A DNA stretch of 64,000 nt, from assembly GCA_965217605.1 (NCBI GenBank), contig CBDCJB010000005.1:8670-72669 (forward strand), written 5' to 3'. The notes under the pieces were generated by a model. That model saw only the letters and a list, made by a program, of their open reading frames with translations, did no database searches and was not told the origin of the DNA. Within the stretch, counting starts at the first letter, position 1. Each line of letters begins with the position of its first letter. This stretch comes from JAYYZW01 sp965217605. GTDB lineage: Bacteria; Pseudomonadota; Gammaproteobacteria; Ga0077536. Shown piece after piece: positions 27,428-35,931 of this stretch. The translations under genes were made by a program, and so were the position numbers.

Positions 27428-27457
27428 TTGACAGTTTTCTATTCCTTGGCCTAACAT
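27428..27457 (+). promoter_or_regulatory. Probable rpmH promoter
   Basis: TTGACA at 27428-27433, an 18-base spacer, and TAACAT at 27452-27457. It is 70 bases before the rpmH start, in the dnaA-rpmH spacer (27316-27527). Confidence 0.55.
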
Positions 27458-27527
27458 CGCACGCCTTTTTTACGGTCTTGTGAACGCGTGTTTCGCAAGT
27501 CTTTGTAAACAGCGCGATCCTTGAATT

Positions 27528-27662
27528 ATGAAACGAACATTTCAACCAGGACGACTGAAACGCGCGCGTAAGCACGGCTTCCGCGCCCGTATGAAAACCA
27601 AAGCCGGCCGGCGTGTGATCAAAGCGAGACGCGCACGCGGCCGCGCGCGTTTGAGCCACTGA
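27528..27662 (+). CDS. rpmH: 50S ribosomal protein L34
   Basis: A 44-residue, strongly basic protein beginning MKRTFQPGRLKRARKHGFRA, the L34 signature. Too short for most ORF cut-offs but certain. Divergent from dnaA and followed by rnpA, the standard order around bacterial origins. Confidence 0.98.
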   Translation: MKRTFQPGRLKRARKHGFRARMKTKAGRRVIKARRARGRARLSH

Positions 27663-28072
27663 TCCTGGCGTCCAATGAAGGGCCGTCGGCGGCCTACCGC
27701 GCAACCCGCCGTCTCTGGATAAAGCTGAGTTCGGACTTCGACCGAATACTGCGTTCGGGTACGCGAAGCAACTCAAAATATTTTTCGATCTACTTCCGAT
27801 CAACATCGTTGGGTCATCCGCGCCTGGGTGTCGGTATCGGCCGACGCGTGACGCGTAAGGCGACGCGCCGCAATCGAATAAAGCGTTCGATCAAAGAAGC
27901 GTTTCGACATCGGGCTCTCGACCTCCCTTCGATCGATATCGTCGTACTGGCCAAGCCGTCATGCGGTATGCTGTCGAACAAACAACTCAACGCCGCTGCG
28001 GCGGCGTGGATCGCGGCCCTGATCATCGATGCAGAAGACCGATTGAAGGCGGGGTATCGTTCAGCTAATTAA
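27659..28072 (+). CDS. rnpA: Ribonuclease P protein component, non-standard start
   Basis: Protein cofactor of RNase P, which trims the 5' leader of tRNA precursors. The signature RKATRRNRIKRSIKEAFR is clear, after LGHPRLGVGIG. The first ATG/GTG/TTG in frame (TTG 27809) would remove the first half-domain, including SSDFDRILRSGTRSNSKYF, which the family needs. The frame stays open back into rpmH with no standard start. A CTG at 27659-27661 overlaps the rpmH stop (CTGA) and gives 137 residues; another CTG lies at 27665. Start position uncertain; a base error cannot be excluded. Confidence 0.85.
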   Translation: MILASNEGPSAAYRATRRLWIKLSSDFDRILRSGTRSNSKYFSIYFRSTSLGHPRLGVGIGRRVTRKATRRNRIKRSIKEAFRHRALDLPSIDIVVLAKPSCGMLSNKQLNAAAAAWIAALIIDAEDRLKAGYRSAN

Positions 28073-28137
28073 GCGCGATCAACAGTTCACCGATCATCCC
28101 CGGCGACCGACTCGAGAGCACCGCGACTCAACGATCC

Positions 28138-29823
28138 ATGGAAAACGTCCGACTTTTGCTCGTCGTCGCATTGGCGTTTATCTCGCTCATGTTATGGGAG
28201 GCGTGGCAGAGTGATTATGGTGAGGACGAGCGTCCGGCGACTGCACAGCCACTCGATACACCGGCTTTGGATACGCCGCAACCGCCGGAACCCGCACACC
28301 CGCAAATCGATTTGCCGTCCACTACGGACGCCGAAGCTCCGCTAGAGACGCTAGAGACGCTACCGACGACACCGCAGACCGCGCCGGCGCCGGTCGACGC
28401 GGCAGCGGAGATCGTCGTGCTCGAAACCGACGTTCTTCTAATGAATATTTCGACCTTGGGCGGTACGGTCGAACGCGTCGCCTTACTCGACTATCCCATC
28501 AAGGTCGCCGAACCCGATCGCCCCGTCGAACTACTGACACAAACGGAGAATCGCACCTTCATTTATCAAGGCGGGCTTGCGGGCAACGCGCCAGCGCCGA
28601 CGCATCACGACCGGTATACGAGTGCGCATACCTACAAGCGCTTAGATGAGGGTCAGAACGAATTAACGGTCACGTTGCGCTGGCAAAGTGGATCTGGCCT
28701 TGAAGTCGATAAGCATTACACAGTGCGGCGAGGCAGTTACGTCGTCGACGTCGAATACGAGCTTCGAAACCGAAGCGATACGCCGTGGCGCGTTCATTTT
28801 TACGAACAATTGCAGCGTTCCGATGCGTCGGGACGCCAAGGCATGGTTTATACGTATACCGGTGCGGCCTTTTCGAAGCCCGATAAGCGTTTCGAAAAAT
28901 TCGACTACGACGATCTGGAAGACGCTGCGCTCGATGAAGCGGCGGTCGATGCCTGGATCGGCATCATGCAACATTACTTTATCGCCGCGCTGGTTCCGCC
29001 CGACAACGACACCTTTCAGTATTATTCGAAAATATTGAACGACGAGCGTTACATCGTGGGTTTTGTCAGCCCCGCGTTCGACGTCGCTCCGGGTGGATCG
29101 AAGCGCTTGACCAGCCAGGCCTATATCGGGCCCAAGCGTCACGACATGATCGCCGCGGTTGCACCGGGGCTCGAACTTGCGGTTGATTACGGCGTGCTGT
29201 GGTTTATCGCCAAACCCTTGTTCCTGATCCTCGAATATATCCATGAGCTAACGGGCAATTGGGGTTGGGGTATCGTGATACTCACCTTGTTACTCAAGAT
29301 CGTGTTCTATCCCTTGTCGGCGGCCGGCTACCGTTCGATGGCGAACATGCGCAAAGTCCAACCCCGCCTGCTGGCGCTGCGCGACCGCTACGCGGACGAC
29401 AAGGCCCAGCTCAACCAGGCCATGATGCAGCTCTACAAGGAGGAGAAGATCAACCCGTTGGGGGGCTGCTTTCCCATCCTCATTCAGATCCCGGTGTTCA
29501 TCGCCCTGTATTGGGTCTTGCTCGAAAGCGTCGAGATCCGCCAGGCGCCCTTCGTGTTGTGGATCCAGGATCTGTCGGGTAAGGATCCGTATTTCATCCT
29601 GCCGGTCTTGATGGGCCTCAGCATGTGGGGACAGCAAAAACTCAATCCCGCGCCGCTCGACCCCACGCAAGCCAAAGTCATGCAGTTGTTGCCGTGGGTA
29701 TTCACCGTTTTCTTCGCATTTTTTCCATCGGGACTCGTGCTCTACTGGTTGGTCAACAATATTCTGTCCATCGCCCAGCAATGGCGCATTACCCGTATCA
29801 TCGAAAGCGAGTCGAGCGGCTAG
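28138..29823 (+). CDS. yidC: Membrane protein insertase YidC
   Basis: Inserts and folds inner-membrane proteins, alone or with Sec. N-terminal helix (about residues 4-22), a large periplasmic domain, then the conserved five-helix core from about residue 350, with IVILTLLLKIVFYPLS, KINPLGGCFPILIQIPVF and LYWLVNNILSIAQQ. 561 residues against 548 in E. coli. The small gene yidD, usually between rnpA and yidC, is absent from the 65-base spacer. Confidence 0.97.
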   Translation: MENVRLLLVVALAFISLMLWEAWQSDYGEDERPATAQPLDTPALDTPQPPEPAHPQIDLPSTTDAEAPLETLETLPTTPQTAPAPVDAAAEIVVLETDVLLMNISTLGGTVERVALLDYPIKVAEPDRPVELLTQTENRTFIYQGGLAGNAPAPTHHDRYTSAHTYKRLDEGQNELTVTLRWQSGSGLEVDKHYTVRRGSYVVDVEYELRNRSDTPWRVHFYEQLQRSDASGRQGMVYTYTGAAFSKPDKRFEKFDYDDLEDAALDEAAVDAWIGIMQHYFIAALVPPDNDTFQYYSKILNDERYIVGFVSPAFDVAPGGSKRLTSQAYIGPKRHDMIAAVAPGLELAVDYGVLWFIAKPLFLILEYIHELTGNWGWGIVILTLLLKIVFYPLSAAGYRSMANMRKVQPRLLALRDRYADDKAQLNQAMMQLYKEEKINPLGGCFPILIQIPVFIALYWVLLESVEIRQAPFVLWIQDLSGKDPYFILPVLMGLSMWGQQKLNPAPLDPTQAKVMQLLPWVFTVFFAFFPSGLVLYWLVNNILSIAQQWRITRIIESESSG

Positions 29824-29841
29824 AGGATCCCGAATAAGCGG

Positions 29842-31176
29842 ATGGCGGACGACACGATCGTTGCGATATCGACGCCACCCGGACGCAGCGGTATCGGCAT
29901 CGTGCGCAGCTCGGGCCCGGATGTTCGGGACCTCATCGTAGCGATCGCAGGCCGCCTGCCACCCGCGCGCCACGCGCAGCTTTGCGCGTTCAAAGGACGC
30001 GACGACGAGCTCATCGACGAGGGGATCCTGCTCTACTTTCCGGGGCCACGGTCCTTTACCGGTGAAGACGTCGCTGAATTTCACATCCACGGCGGCCTCG
30101 TGGTGTTGCAGCTCCTGTTTGAAACCGCGTGCGCCTGCGGGGCCCGCCCGGCGCGTCCGGGTGAATTCTCCGAGCGCGCTTTTCGCAATGGCAAGTTGGA
30201 TCTGGCACAGGCCGAAGCGATCGCGGATCTGATCGACAGCCGCTCCGTGCGTGCAGCCCGTTCGGCGATGCGCACGATGCGGGGCGAATTCTCGACACAG
30301 ACCGGCGCCCTGATCGATCGCCTGCATAAGGCCCGTGCAGAGCTCGAAGCGTCGATCGATTTTCCCGAGGATATCGCGCCCGAGGAAATCGTGGGAGCGC
30401 AGATCGCCGAGACCACGGCCATACGGGATGCGCTCCACCGCATGGTCGCCGGAGGCCGACAGGGCGCGCGGCTCAATGGCGGCGCGGCGGTCGCAATCGC
30501 AGGTCGGCCGAACGTCGGCAAATCGACGCTCATGAACGCACTCGCGCGTGAAAACAAGGCGATCGTCAGCGACATTCCCGGCACCACGCGCGACGTCATC
30601 GAAGCCGACACGCTGATCCACGACATCCCCGTGCGCCTGTATGACACAGCGGGCCTGCGCGAGGCGACGGATCAAATCGAACGCGAGGGCGTCGACCGGG
30701 CGACACGGGCCATGGACGATGCCGACGTCGTGCTCCTGGTGACCGACGCGCCGGACGGTTCATGCGCCGGCATCGACGCCCCATGTTCGCCCGATAAACC
30801 ACACCTCGTGGTCCATAACAAAATCGATCTCCACGGACTCGAAGTCGGCGTCACCACGAACGGCGAGACGACGCATGTATTCGTATCCGCATTGCACGCG
30901 AGGGGACTCGCCCAGTTGGCCGACGCGCTCTCGAGGCATCTCGGCATCGAAGACCTGGAGGAGAATGAATTCGTCGCTCGCGAACGCCACCTCGCCGCCC
31001 TGAACACCGCGGCACGAGAGCTCGACGCGGTGCAGCGCCCGGTGCTGTCGGATACGCCGGAAGTTGCCGCGGAATGCTACCGGCGCGCGGCGCGGGCGCT
31101 GGGTGAGATATCCGGCGCCTATTCCACCGAAGACCTGCTCGGTGAAATATTCGCGCGCTTTTGCATAGGCAAGTAG
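29842..31176 (+). CDS. mnmE: tRNA uridine-5-carboxymethylaminomethyl modification GTPase
   Basis: With MnmG modifies the wobble uridine (U34) of certain tRNAs. N-terminal formyl-tetrahydrofolate-binding domain (starting DDTIVAISTPPGRSGIGIVR), a helical domain, a G domain with P-loop GRPNVGKST and DTAGLRE, and the catalytic C-terminal motif FCIGK (Cys441). 444 residues. mnmG does not follow here. Confidence 0.97.
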   Translation: MADDTIVAISTPPGRSGIGIVRSSGPDVRDLIVAIAGRLPPARHAQLCAFKGRDDELIDEGILLYFPGPRSFTGEDVAEFHIHGGLVVLQLLFETACACGARPARPGEFSERAFRNGKLDLAQAEAIADLIDSRSVRAARSAMRTMRGEFSTQTGALIDRLHKARAELEASIDFPEDIAPEEIVGAQIAETTAIRDALHRMVAGGRQGARLNGGAAVAIAGRPNVGKSTLMNALARENKAIVSDIPGTTRDVIEADTLIHDIPVRLYDTAGLREATDQIEREGVDRATRAMDDADVVLLVTDAPDGSCAGIDAPCSPDKPHLVVHNKIDLHGLEVGVTTNGETTHVFVSALHARGLAQLADALSRHLGIEDLEENEFVARERHLAALNTAARELDAVQRPVLSDTPEVAAECYRRAARALGEISGAYSTEDLLGEIFARFCIGK

Positions 31177-31189
31177 CTGCGGAGTCCCC

Positions 31190-32113
31190 ATGCGCGCAGC
31201 GGGCCCGGACAGACTGTTGGTCGTGACCTTGAGTAACATCGGCGATCTCGTAATGACCACGCCGGTCTTCGAAGCGCTAAGCCAAGCCTTCCCCGGCCAA
31301 CCCATCGATTGCCTCGGCGATGCGCGCTCATGTGCCTTGCTCGCCGCCGCGCCGTATATCGGCGACATCTTCATGCGGGATAAACGCGCAGGAGTCGTTG
31401 CGCAGTTCGCGCTCCTCGGCCGCTTACGCCGGCGGCGTTATCGGCTGATCGCCGACCTGCGCACGCCGCTCATTCCGTACCTGCTGCGCGCAGAGTGGCG
31501 CCTGATCAAAAAGCGCACCGATGTCCCCGGCATCCACGCGGTCGAAGAGCATTTCAACGTCGTGCGCGCGGTGGTGCCAGCCGATGCGGCGATACCGGCG
31601 TGCCGCGTTCACCTCGACGCCGGTGCGCAATCCCGCGCGGGCGAATGCCTGAGCGCCCTTCCGGGCAGACGCTGGCTCGCGGTCGCGCCGGGCGCCAACT
31701 GGCCGGGAAAACGCTGGCCGGCTACCCATTACCGGGCGTTGATTGAGGCCGCGGCGCCGCTGTTCGATGCTGCGCTCGTGTTGGGCTCCGGCGCCGACGC
31801 CGACGCGGCAGACGGCCTCATGGATGCCGGCTTGCCGGTGTTGAATATGGTTGGGCAGACCGATCTAAGCCTTGCCGCGGCGTTGCTCGCCCGCGCCCAC
31901 GCGTTTGTCGGCAACGACTCCGGGCTCGGACACCTCGCCGCCGCTGTCGGGGTGCCGTCGTTGACACTCTTCGGACCCGGCCGTCCAACGCGCTATCGGC
32001 CCTGGGGCGATCACGCCGAGATCCTGGTCGCGCCGGATCTGGACTTGGAGCGTTTGACGCCCGCTGAAGTGTTTGACCAACTACGCGTTCTAGTTGCGCC
32101 GGAGGGGGTATGA
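31190..32113 (+). CDS. Glycosyltransferase family 9 (heptosyltransferase-like)
   Basis: GT9 enzymes such as WaaC/WaaF transfer heptose to lipopolysaccharide core. The N-terminal LVVTLSNIGDLVMTTPVFEAL and the C-terminal donor-site stretch VGNDSGLGHLAAAVGVPSLTLFGP are diagnostic. 307 residues. First of a small glycan group after mnmE; acceptor unknown. Confidence 0.85.
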   Translation: MRAAGPDRLLVVTLSNIGDLVMTTPVFEALSQAFPGQPIDCLGDARSCALLAAAPYIGDIFMRDKRAGVVAQFALLGRLRRRRYRLIADLRTPLIPYLLRAEWRLIKKRTDVPGIHAVEEHFNVVRAVVPADAAIPACRVHLDAGAQSRAGECLSALPGRRWLAVAPGANWPGKRWPATHYRALIEAAAPLFDAALVLGSGADADAADGLMDAGLPVLNMVGQTDLSLAAALLARAHAFVGNDSGLGHLAAAVGVPSLTLFGPGRPTRYRPWGDHAEILVAPDLDLERLTPAEVFDQLRVLVAPEGV

Positions 32114-32119
32114 ACTGAG

Positions 32120-33154
32120 GTGCGTATCGCCCAGATCATGTTGGCGAAGCAATTCGGCGGGGCGGAACGGTCGTTCGTCGACCTGAGCCGCGCGCTCGCC
32201 GCGCGCGGGCACGCGATCCTCGCGATCGGGGAGCAACGCGGGGTCGCCTTGCGGCAACTGGCCGCCCACCGCGACATCGAATGCGCACCGGTGCGTTGCC
32301 GCGGCGCCTGGGATCCGTTCTGCCGGCGGCAGATCAAACGTTGCCTCGTCCGTTTCGCGCCCGACCTCGTGCAGACCCATCTCGCCCGCGCGGCGCACCT
32401 CGGGGGAAGCGCCGGGCGAAGCTGCGGATTCCCGACCGTGGCCAAGACCCACGAGCTGGTGGATCTCAAGTACTACCGGAACATCGATTTGCTCGTTGCA
32501 ACGACCGCTGAACAGCAAGCCTATTTGCGCGCGCACGGCGTCGCCGCGTCATCGCAAACCTTGATCCCCAATTTCAGTGCGGTGAGCTTGGCGGCAGCCA
32601 TACCGGCGGCGCCGGATCAGTGCGTCGTCGTCAAGTCCTTGGGGCGCTTCGTGCGTAAAAAGGGATTTGACGTGTTAGTGCGGGCGCTCGCAACGATCCT
32701 GGCCGACGGCATCGACACGCGTCTCGAGATCGGTGGCAGCGGCTCGGAAGGGCGCGCGCTGCAGTCGCTCGTGGATAAGCTCGGCCTGCATGACCGGGTC
32801 ACGTTCCCCGGTTGGATCGGTGACGTCCCGGCGTTTTTGGCCGATGCGCATCTGTTCGTGCTGCCCTCGCGCGACGAACCCTTCGGGATCGCGCTCCTGG
32901 AAGCGATGGCTTGCGGCGTACCCATCGTCACGACGCGCACCTCGGGTCCGCTCGAGATCCTGAACGAGGGCCTGGCGTTGTTCGTCGACCCCGGCGATGC
33001 GGATCAGCTTGCCGCGACGATTACCGACGCCATTCATCATCCGGACGCCGCCGCGTCACGCGCGGCCGCGGCGCAGCAGCGGTTCACCGCGCATTACCAC
33101 ACGGACGTGGTCGTTGAGCGGTATGTGGAGCTCTATGGGCGATTGATTAAATGA
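32120..33154 (+). CDS. Glycosyltransferase family 4
   Basis: A retaining GT-B enzyme. N-terminal acceptor domain with QFGGAERSFVDLSRALAARG; C-terminal donor domain with SLGRFVRKKGFDVLV and PSRDEPFGIALLEAMACG, the E-x7-E signature of GT4. GTG start a few bases after the preceding gene. 344 residues. Probably adds a sugar to a surface polysaccharide or lipopolysaccharide core. Confidence 0.85.
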   Translation: MRIAQIMLAKQFGGAERSFVDLSRALAARGHAILAIGEQRGVALRQLAAHRDIECAPVRCRGAWDPFCRRQIKRCLVRFAPDLVQTHLARAAHLGGSAGRSCGFPTVAKTHELVDLKYYRNIDLLVATTAEQQAYLRAHGVAASSQTLIPNFSAVSLAAAIPAAPDQCVVVKSLGRFVRKKGFDVLVRALATILADGIDTRLEIGGSGSEGRALQSLVDKLGLHDRVTFPGWIGDVPAFLADAHLFVLPSRDEPFGIALLEAMACGVPIVTTRTSGPLEILNEGLALFVDPGDADQLAATITDAIHHPDAAASRAAAAQQRFTAHYHTDVVVERYVELYGRLIK

Positions 33155-33158
33155 TTCA

Positions 33159-33170
33159 CCCGCAAGCGGG
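33159..33170. repeat. REP-like palindrome, family B
   Basis: CCCGCAAGCGGG, flanked by TTCA on the left, in the 27-base space between two convergent genes. It shares its core with copies near 40730, 50262 and 50422. In this place it may also act as a transcription stop. Confidence 0.65.
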
Positions 33171-33181
33171 CAAATCGATTT

Positions 33182-34108
33182 TCAAACCAAATGCTCCGCA
33201 GCCAACCTCGACCACACATCATCGACGGAGATCGCCGACAGCCGCTCCGCCGTAATCGCGCGCTCACCCTGACCGAGCGCGTGATTGCGACGCCAGTCGC
33301 TGGGCCCGAACAGACCAAACACCGGGATGCCCGAGGCGGATAAGAGATGCATGGGCCCTGAATCGTTGGTGACCGCAAAGCGCGCGTGTCGCCCGAAAGC
33401 CACGATCTCGGCCAGCCTGAACGCACCCGTCGCGTCGATCCCCGTTTGGGCGGCAAGCGCGGCATTCCCCTGACGATCCTCGGCGCCGCCCAGCCATACG
33501 ACCGCCAGGCCCTGCGCGGAAAGACGTTCGGCAAGCGCCGCGAAGTGCGGCCAGATCTTCGCCGGCCGTTTCGCACTCGCGCCGGCGTGCATGAGCGCGA
33601 AGCGTTGCGGTTCCAGCGCACGCTCGTCCAGCCAGCCCGCCACGCGATGTGCTTCGTCTTCGCTGCACGGCAGTGCGGGCAGGCGCCGAACCTCCGAGAT
33701 CCCGGCGCTTGCGAGCACCTCCACCATGCGCTCGAAGATATGGCACTGTCCGCGCCAGCGGGTCGGCGGATGATGGGTATAAGGGTATCTGTTATGGTTG
33801 CCGACGCGCTCCCGCGCCCCCGACAAGGCGCACCACAAGGCGGTTCTGTCATTGCCCTGCAGGTCGTAGATGCGATCGAAACCACCGCGCCGCAGCCAAC
33901 GCACGGTCTCAATGTTGTTCAGCCATCCGCGGCGCGGAAACGCTGTGAGCTCGAGCCCCGGCCAGGCCTCGAACAAGGACCTAAAGGCCGGCGTCGTCAA
34001 TAGGTGGATCACCGCTTCGGTGTGGAAATTCTGGATGGCTTCGATGAGTGCGGTGGCCATCACGACGTCACCGAGCGCCCCGAGTTTGATGATGAGCACG
34101 CGGCGCAT
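33182..34108 (-). CDS. Glycosyltransferase family 9 (heptosyltransferase-like)
   Basis: Second GT9 protein, convergent with the GT4 gene. N terminus VLIIKLGALGDVVMATALIEAI and donor-site FAVTNDSGPMHLLSASGIPVFGLFGP. The ADP-heptose/lipopolysaccharide families WaaF/RfaF and WaaQ share these. Start set at ATG 34108 (RRVLIIK), four codons inside a GTG at 34120. 308 residues. Confidence 0.84.
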   Translation of the reverse strand: MRRVLIIKLGALGDVVMATALIEAIQNFHTEAVIHLLTTPAFRSLFEAWPGLELTAFPRRGWLNNIETVRWLRRGGFDRIYDLQGNDRTALWCALSGARERVGNHNRYPYTHHPPTRWRGQCHIFERMVEVLASAGISEVRRLPALPCSEDEAHRVAGWLDERALEPQRFALMHAGASAKRPAKIWPHFAALAERLSAQGLAVVWLGGAEDRQGNAALAAQTGIDATGAFRLAEIVAFGRHARFAVTNDSGPMHLLSASGIPVFGLFGPSDWRRNHALGQGERAITAERLSAISVDDVWSRLAAEHLV

Positions 34109-34138
34109 CACGGCGGCCACGGCATCGCGAGGTCAGCC

Positions 34139-34954
34139 ATGTTAGATCCGCGCCCGCACATCATCCGCTATCGATTGCATGCCTGGCACCGCAACCTGGG
34201 CAACTTCGCGTTGATCAAACATCGAGCTTGTGACGGCCATCTGTTGAGCATGCATCAATCCGGTACGCACTGGCTCAAATTCATGTTGGCCAACGCATTA
34301 TCTCACCAATACGAAACGCCGCCGCCGCAATACAACCATGCCAACGACATCATCGGCGGGCCGCGGGACGTCGTACGCTACCCGCAACTACCTCGCCTGA
34401 TCAGCAGCCATTCGATACCCCATCCGCTTTTGCTGTCACGCACCGTGCATCGCTTACTCGCGCTGCCACCCTACGTGGTGCTGGTCCGGGATATCCGCGC
34501 GACCCTGGTGTCGAATTACGCCAAGTGGCGCGACGCCTACCGCACTGATTTTTCGACATACCTGCTGGGCGATCCGCGCGGGCGACGATACAACAGCGAC
34601 ATCTGGTGGGCGCTGCGATTCCTCAATGGCTGGGGGCGCGTACGCCGGACGATCCCCGAGCGCGTCTGCGTCATTCGCTATGAAGATCTCGCGCGCGATC
34701 CCATGGCGGAACTGTTGCGCCTAGCGGGCACGTTCAATCTCGAACTGTCACCGCAGGCCCTCGATCACGGCGTCGCGGTGTCGAGCAAAGCGCATATGCG
34801 GGGCAAAGATGATCCGGAGCGTCCGCCGGGCGCCGTGCGTGAGAACGATGCCGATCCGATGGCGGTCTTCGCCTACGACGACCGCCGCGTCTTTGAAGGC
34901 ATCTGCGCGCGTTGTCTGGAGGACGACTTCGGTTACGATTACCGCACCTGGTAG
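34139..34954 (+). CDS. Sulfotransferase-domain protein
   Basis: Shows both parts of a PAPS-binding site: the 5'-phosphosulfate loop QSGTHWLKF (residues 40-48) and the 3'-phosphate region LVRDIRATLVSNYAKW (Arg117, Ser125). IRYEDLARDPMAELLRLAGTF is also typical. 271 residues. Start ATG 34139; the longer frame to 34004 lies over the GT9 gene. It probably sulfates a carbohydrate, given the three glycosyltransferases beside it. No PAPS-synthesis genes are in the window. Confidence 0.82.
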   Translation: MLDPRPHIIRYRLHAWHRNLGNFALIKHRACDGHLLSMHQSGTHWLKFMLANALSHQYETPPPQYNHANDIIGGPRDVVRYPQLPRLISSHSIPHPLLLSRTVHRLLALPPYVVLVRDIRATLVSNYAKWRDAYRTDFSTYLLGDPRGRRYNSDIWWALRFLNGWGRVRRTIPERVCVIRYEDLARDPMAELLRLAGTFNLELSPQALDHGVAVSSKAHMRGKDDPERPPGAVRENDADPMAVFAYDDRRVFEGICARCLEDDFGYDYRTW

Positions 34955-34960
34955 ATCAGA

Positions 34961-35929
34961 ATGGCCATTGAGATGACTGCCGACCGTTTCGACGCACATC
35001 AGCACATCATCACCGAAGCGTATCTCGCGGCGCTCGAGCGCGTCGGCATCACGGGCACCAGCGGACTCAAGTTTCCCGCCTGGAGTCCCGAGCTCGCGCT
35101 CGAAGTCATGGACCGCCAGGCGATCGCGACCACGATGACCTCGATTTCGTCGCCGGGTGTGTTTTTCGGCGATGAGAAAGCCGCAGCTCGGCTGGCGCGC
35201 GAGGTGAACGACGGTTTCGCCGAGCTGGTCGCGCGCCGCCCGACCCGCTTCGGCGCGTTGGGGCATCTGCCGCTACCCGACGTCGATGCAGCCCTCACAG
35301 AGCTCGATTACTTGACGCACGAGCTCAAGCTGGACGGCGTGATCCTGCTGTCCAGCATCGGCGGGCGGCACCTCGGCGACCCGGCCTTCGATCCGGTATT
35401 CGCGGAGCTCAATCGTCTAGGCACGGTGGTGTTCATCCACCCGACCCTGCATCCGAGCGCGGCGAAAGTGTCCCTGGACCTGCCGGAATTCATGCTCGAA
35501 TTTCCCTTCGATACGACCCGCGCGGTGGCTAATCTCGTCTACTCGGGCACGCTCGAACGCTACCCCGATATCCGATTCATCCTGGCGCATGCCGGCGGCA
35601 CGGTGCCGTTCCTCGAATGGCGCATCGCGATCGCCGAGGCCGTCGACGCGCGGCTGAGGGACCGGCTGCCCCATCCCGCCACCCATTACCTGCGACGGCT
35701 GTACTACGACACCGCCATGTCGCCTTCGCCCGCGGCGATGGCGGCCGTACAAGCACTCGTCGATCCGAGCCACATTTTGTTTGGCAGTGATTGGCCGATG
35801 GTCGCGGAGGGCGTCGCAGCACAGACGGTCGCCGATCTCGAAGCACTCGCGTGCTTCGATGCGCAAACGAAAGCCGCTATTTTCTCGCAGAACGCCAGAG
35901 CGTTGTTTCCCCGGTTCCAGGTTCGGTAA
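34961..35929 (+). CDS. Amidohydrolase (ACMSD-like, amidohydrolase 2 family)
   Basis: TIM-barrel metal hydrolase or decarboxylase. Zinc ligands visible: DAHQH at 11-15, FIHPTLH, ILAHAGG and the late GSDWP aspartate. The family includes aminocarboxymuconate-semialdehyde decarboxylase and gamma-resorcylate decarboxylase, so either hydrolysis or decarboxylation is possible. 322 residues. First gene of a tight rightward set (amidohydrolase, LLM oxidoreductase, hyuA, hyuB). Confidence 0.85.
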   Translation: MAIEMTADRFDAHQHIITEAYLAALERVGITGTSGLKFPAWSPELALEVMDRQAIATTMTSISSPGVFFGDEKAAARLAREVNDGFAELVARRPTRFGALGHLPLPDVDAALTELDYLTHELKLDGVILLSSIGGRHLGDPAFDPVFAELNRLGTVVFIHPTLHPSAAKVSLDLPEFMLEFPFDTTRAVANLVYSGTLERYPDIRFILAHAGGTVPFLEWRIAIAEAVDARLRDRLPHPATHYLRRLYYDTAMSPSPAAMAAVQALVDPSHILFGSDWPMVAEGVAAQTVADLEALACFDAQTKAAIFSQNARALFPRFQVR

Positions 35930-35931
35930 GG

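Noticed and set aside
29290..30675. 461-codon antisense frame across yidC and mnmE
   Set aside because: Both sense genes are unmistakable and conserved; the antisense product resembles no family.
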